The notes under the pieces are model-generated. The model saw only the letters and a program-made list of their open reading frames with translations. It did no database searches and had not been told where the DNA came from. This document shows, piece after piece, positions 6,190 to 7,007 of a stretch of 7,007 bases of DNA. The DNA is from Cryomorphaceae bacterium (GTDB lineage: Bacteria > Bacteroidota > Bacteroidia > Flavobacteriales_G > Salibacteraceae): NCBI GenBank assembly GCA_003564735.1, contig PXEK01000246.1:1-7007 (forward strand), read 5' to 3'. Made by a program: the position numbers and the translations under genes. Positions within the stretch are counted from its first letter, which is position 1. Each line of letters begins with the position of its first letter.

Positions 6190-6209
6190 GTTATTTTCGC
6201 AAAAATAAC
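6190..6209. repeat. Perfect 8-base inverted repeat over the response-regulator promoter
   Basis: GTTATTTT (6190-6197) and AAAATAAC (6202-6209) are exact reverse complements around a 4-base centre. The repeat covers the predicted -7 box and transcription start of the leftward response-regulator gene, a placement typical of repressor operators. Binding is inference. Confidence 0.5.
6200..6207 (-). promoter_or_regulatory. Bacteroidota-type -7 promoter box of the response regulator
   Basis: On the minus strand this reads TATTTTTG, an exact match to TAnnTTTG, and it ends 24 bases before the ATG at 6175. The box is embedded in an inverted repeat. No clear -33 TTG is seen. Confidence 0.5.
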
Positions 6210-6299
6210 ATTAAAAATGGGAATTACATTCAGCACCATGTTAAATTCGGATAGCAGTCTTCTTTTCCTTACCCCGGTTTGATTTTTAAAGCCCTTTCA

Positions 6300-6345
6300 A
6301 ATAATATTTTCTATTATTGCCTCTTCAAAGAGAAAAGTATTTGAA
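6300..6345. repeat. AT-rich inverted repeats upstream of the ThiF-family gene
   Basis: AATAATA (6300-6306) pairs with TATTATT (6312-6318), and TTCAAA (6324-6329) pairs with TTTGAA (6340-6345). The second arm of the first pair overlaps TATTATTG (6312-6319), a one-mismatch match to TAnnTTTG that is the best promoter candidate for the gene starting at 6354. Low sequence complexity makes chance likely. Confidence 0.3.
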
Positions 6346-6353
6346 AAAGAGTT

Positions 6354-7007
6354 ATGCAAAATTATATTTTTCAAACAAGTAGTGAGTTAAACTCTTATTT
6401 TGCACGTGAGGTGAAAGTAGTCGACTTATTCACAAAACAGTTAAAAGAGCTGGTGGTTTGTGAAAACCCCGGCATAAAAAACAATGAAAGTAAAATAAGT
6501 GAGAGGTTGAGGGCTTTTGATCATGTTGAATCGAGATACATTTACTACCCTTGGTTAAACACGGCTTACAGAATATTACCCGAGCGGGAGTTTATAATGG
6601 TCAGAACCAATCGCAACCAATTAAAAATAACTCGAGAAGAGCAAATGGAACTCTCAGGTAAGAAAATTGCCGTTGCGGGCTTATCGGTTGGAAATGCAGT
6701 GGCGTTAACTTGCGCGATGGAGCGGGTTTGCGGTGCGTTTCATTTGGCGGATTATGACCGATTGGAGTTGAGTAACTTGAATCGGTTGCGTGCGGGAGTT
6801 CCCGACTATGACTTGCCCAAAACCGAAATGGCTTACCGCCAACTTTTGGAGTTAGATCCATACCTCGAACTGAAAACATTTGATGAAGGGGTTACCGAGG
6901 AGAATGTCGAACATTTTTTAGATGATTCGGTAGATGCCTTGGTTGAAGTATGTGACAATATAGAGCTCAAGTTTTTACTCAGGAAGCGAGCCAAGGAGCT
7001 TAAAATA
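6354..7007 (+). CDS. ThiF/E1-like protein of the Rv1355c (MoeY-like) family, 3' end cut by window edge
   Basis: The frame is open from the ATG at 6354 to the right edge, giving 218 residues. After an N-terminal region of about 65 residues comes the family lead-in YPWLNTAYRILPEREF (65-80) and RTNRNQLKITREEQ (84-97). A ThiF-type Rossmann nucleotide-binding domain then begins: IAVAGLSVGN (105-114), DYDRLELSNLNR (133-144) with the conserved acidic residues, Asn141, Asn143 and Arg144, and VEVCDN (197-202). ThiF, MoeB and E1 enzymes adenylate the C-terminus of a ubiquitin-like carrier. The Rv1355c family shares that fold, and as I recall full-length members are much longer with a nitroreductase-like C-terminal part, here outside the window. 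The reaction is not established, and the MoeY label from Mycobacterium is only by homology. The loop here is GLSVGN and not the GxGGxG of MoeB/ThiF. It is divergent from the response regulator. Confidence 0.9.
   Translation, partial: MQNYIFQTSSELNSYFAREVKVVDLFTKQLKELVVCENPGIKNNESKISERLRAFDHVESRYIYYPWLNTAYRILPEREFIMVRTNRNQLKITREEQMELSGKKIAVAGLSVGNAVALTCAMERVCGAFHLADYDRLELSNLNRLRAGVPDYDLPKTEMAYRQLLELDPYLELKTFDEGVTEENVEHFLDDSVDALVEVCDNIELKFLLRKRAKELKI

Noticed and set aside
6601..6879. Minus-strand open frame opposite the ThiF-family gene
   Set aside because: It overlaps the conserved nucleotide-binding region of the plus-strand gene and shows no recognisable features.
1..7007. CRISPR arrays, insertion sequences, tRNA or rRNA genes
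   Set aside because: No regularly spaced repeats, transposase frame, terminal inverted repeats or cloverleaf-like sequence was found by eye on either strand.

Overview
The window looks like a chromosomal segment from a member of the Bacteroidota, probably a flavobacterium-like lineage. The evidence is AT-leaning coding DNA, start codons mostly without Shine-Dalgarno sequences, and boxes matching the Bacteroidota -7 promoter consensus TAnnTTTG shortly upstream of five genes (TACTTTTG three times, TATCTTTG and TATTTTTG once each). The proteins also look like Bacteroidota versions. The phylum call is inference from these signs; the finer placement is a guess.

Layout. Positions 1-903 (minus) hold the first 301 codons of methylmalonyl-CoA mutase small subunit (mutA), cut by the left edge. 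Divergent from it, at 1017-1871 (plus), is a class 3 alpha/beta-hydrolase lipase with an apparently intact catalytic triad. Next, with its own promoter only a few bases after the lipase stop, comes a WYL-domain transcriptional regulator (1898-2905). One base separates it from aroQ, type II 3-dehydroquinate dehydratase (2907-3350), so the two form a tight bicistron. A 177-bp gap rich in inverted repeats, ending in a promoter, precedes UDP-glucose 6-dehydrogenase (3528-4916), of the type that closely resembles the animal enzyme. Convergent to it is a small cysteine-containing lipoprotein (4965-5324, minus). A possible 63-residue membrane protein follows (5458-5649, plus), then a stand-alone receiver-domain response regulator with a C-terminal coiled coil (5693-6175, minus). 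Divergent from that is the first 218 codons of a ThiF/E1-like protein of the Rv1355c (MoeY-like) family (6354-7007, plus), cut by the right edge.

How the genes fit together. This is mainly a mosaic of housekeeping and envelope functions: propionyl/methylmalonyl-CoA metabolism, shikimate pathway, UDP-glucuronate supply for polysaccharide, signalling, and one poorly characterised ThiF-type protein. No mobile element, CRISPR array, RNA gene or recognisable defence cassette is visible. No stretch over 300 bases lacks a gene. The points most worth a second look are the WYL-aroQ coupling with a palindrome over the WYL start site, the perfect inverted repeat on the response-regulator promoter, the alternating inverted repeats before the UDP-glucose dehydrogenase gene, and the truncated Rv1355c-like protein with its altered nucleotide-binding loop.
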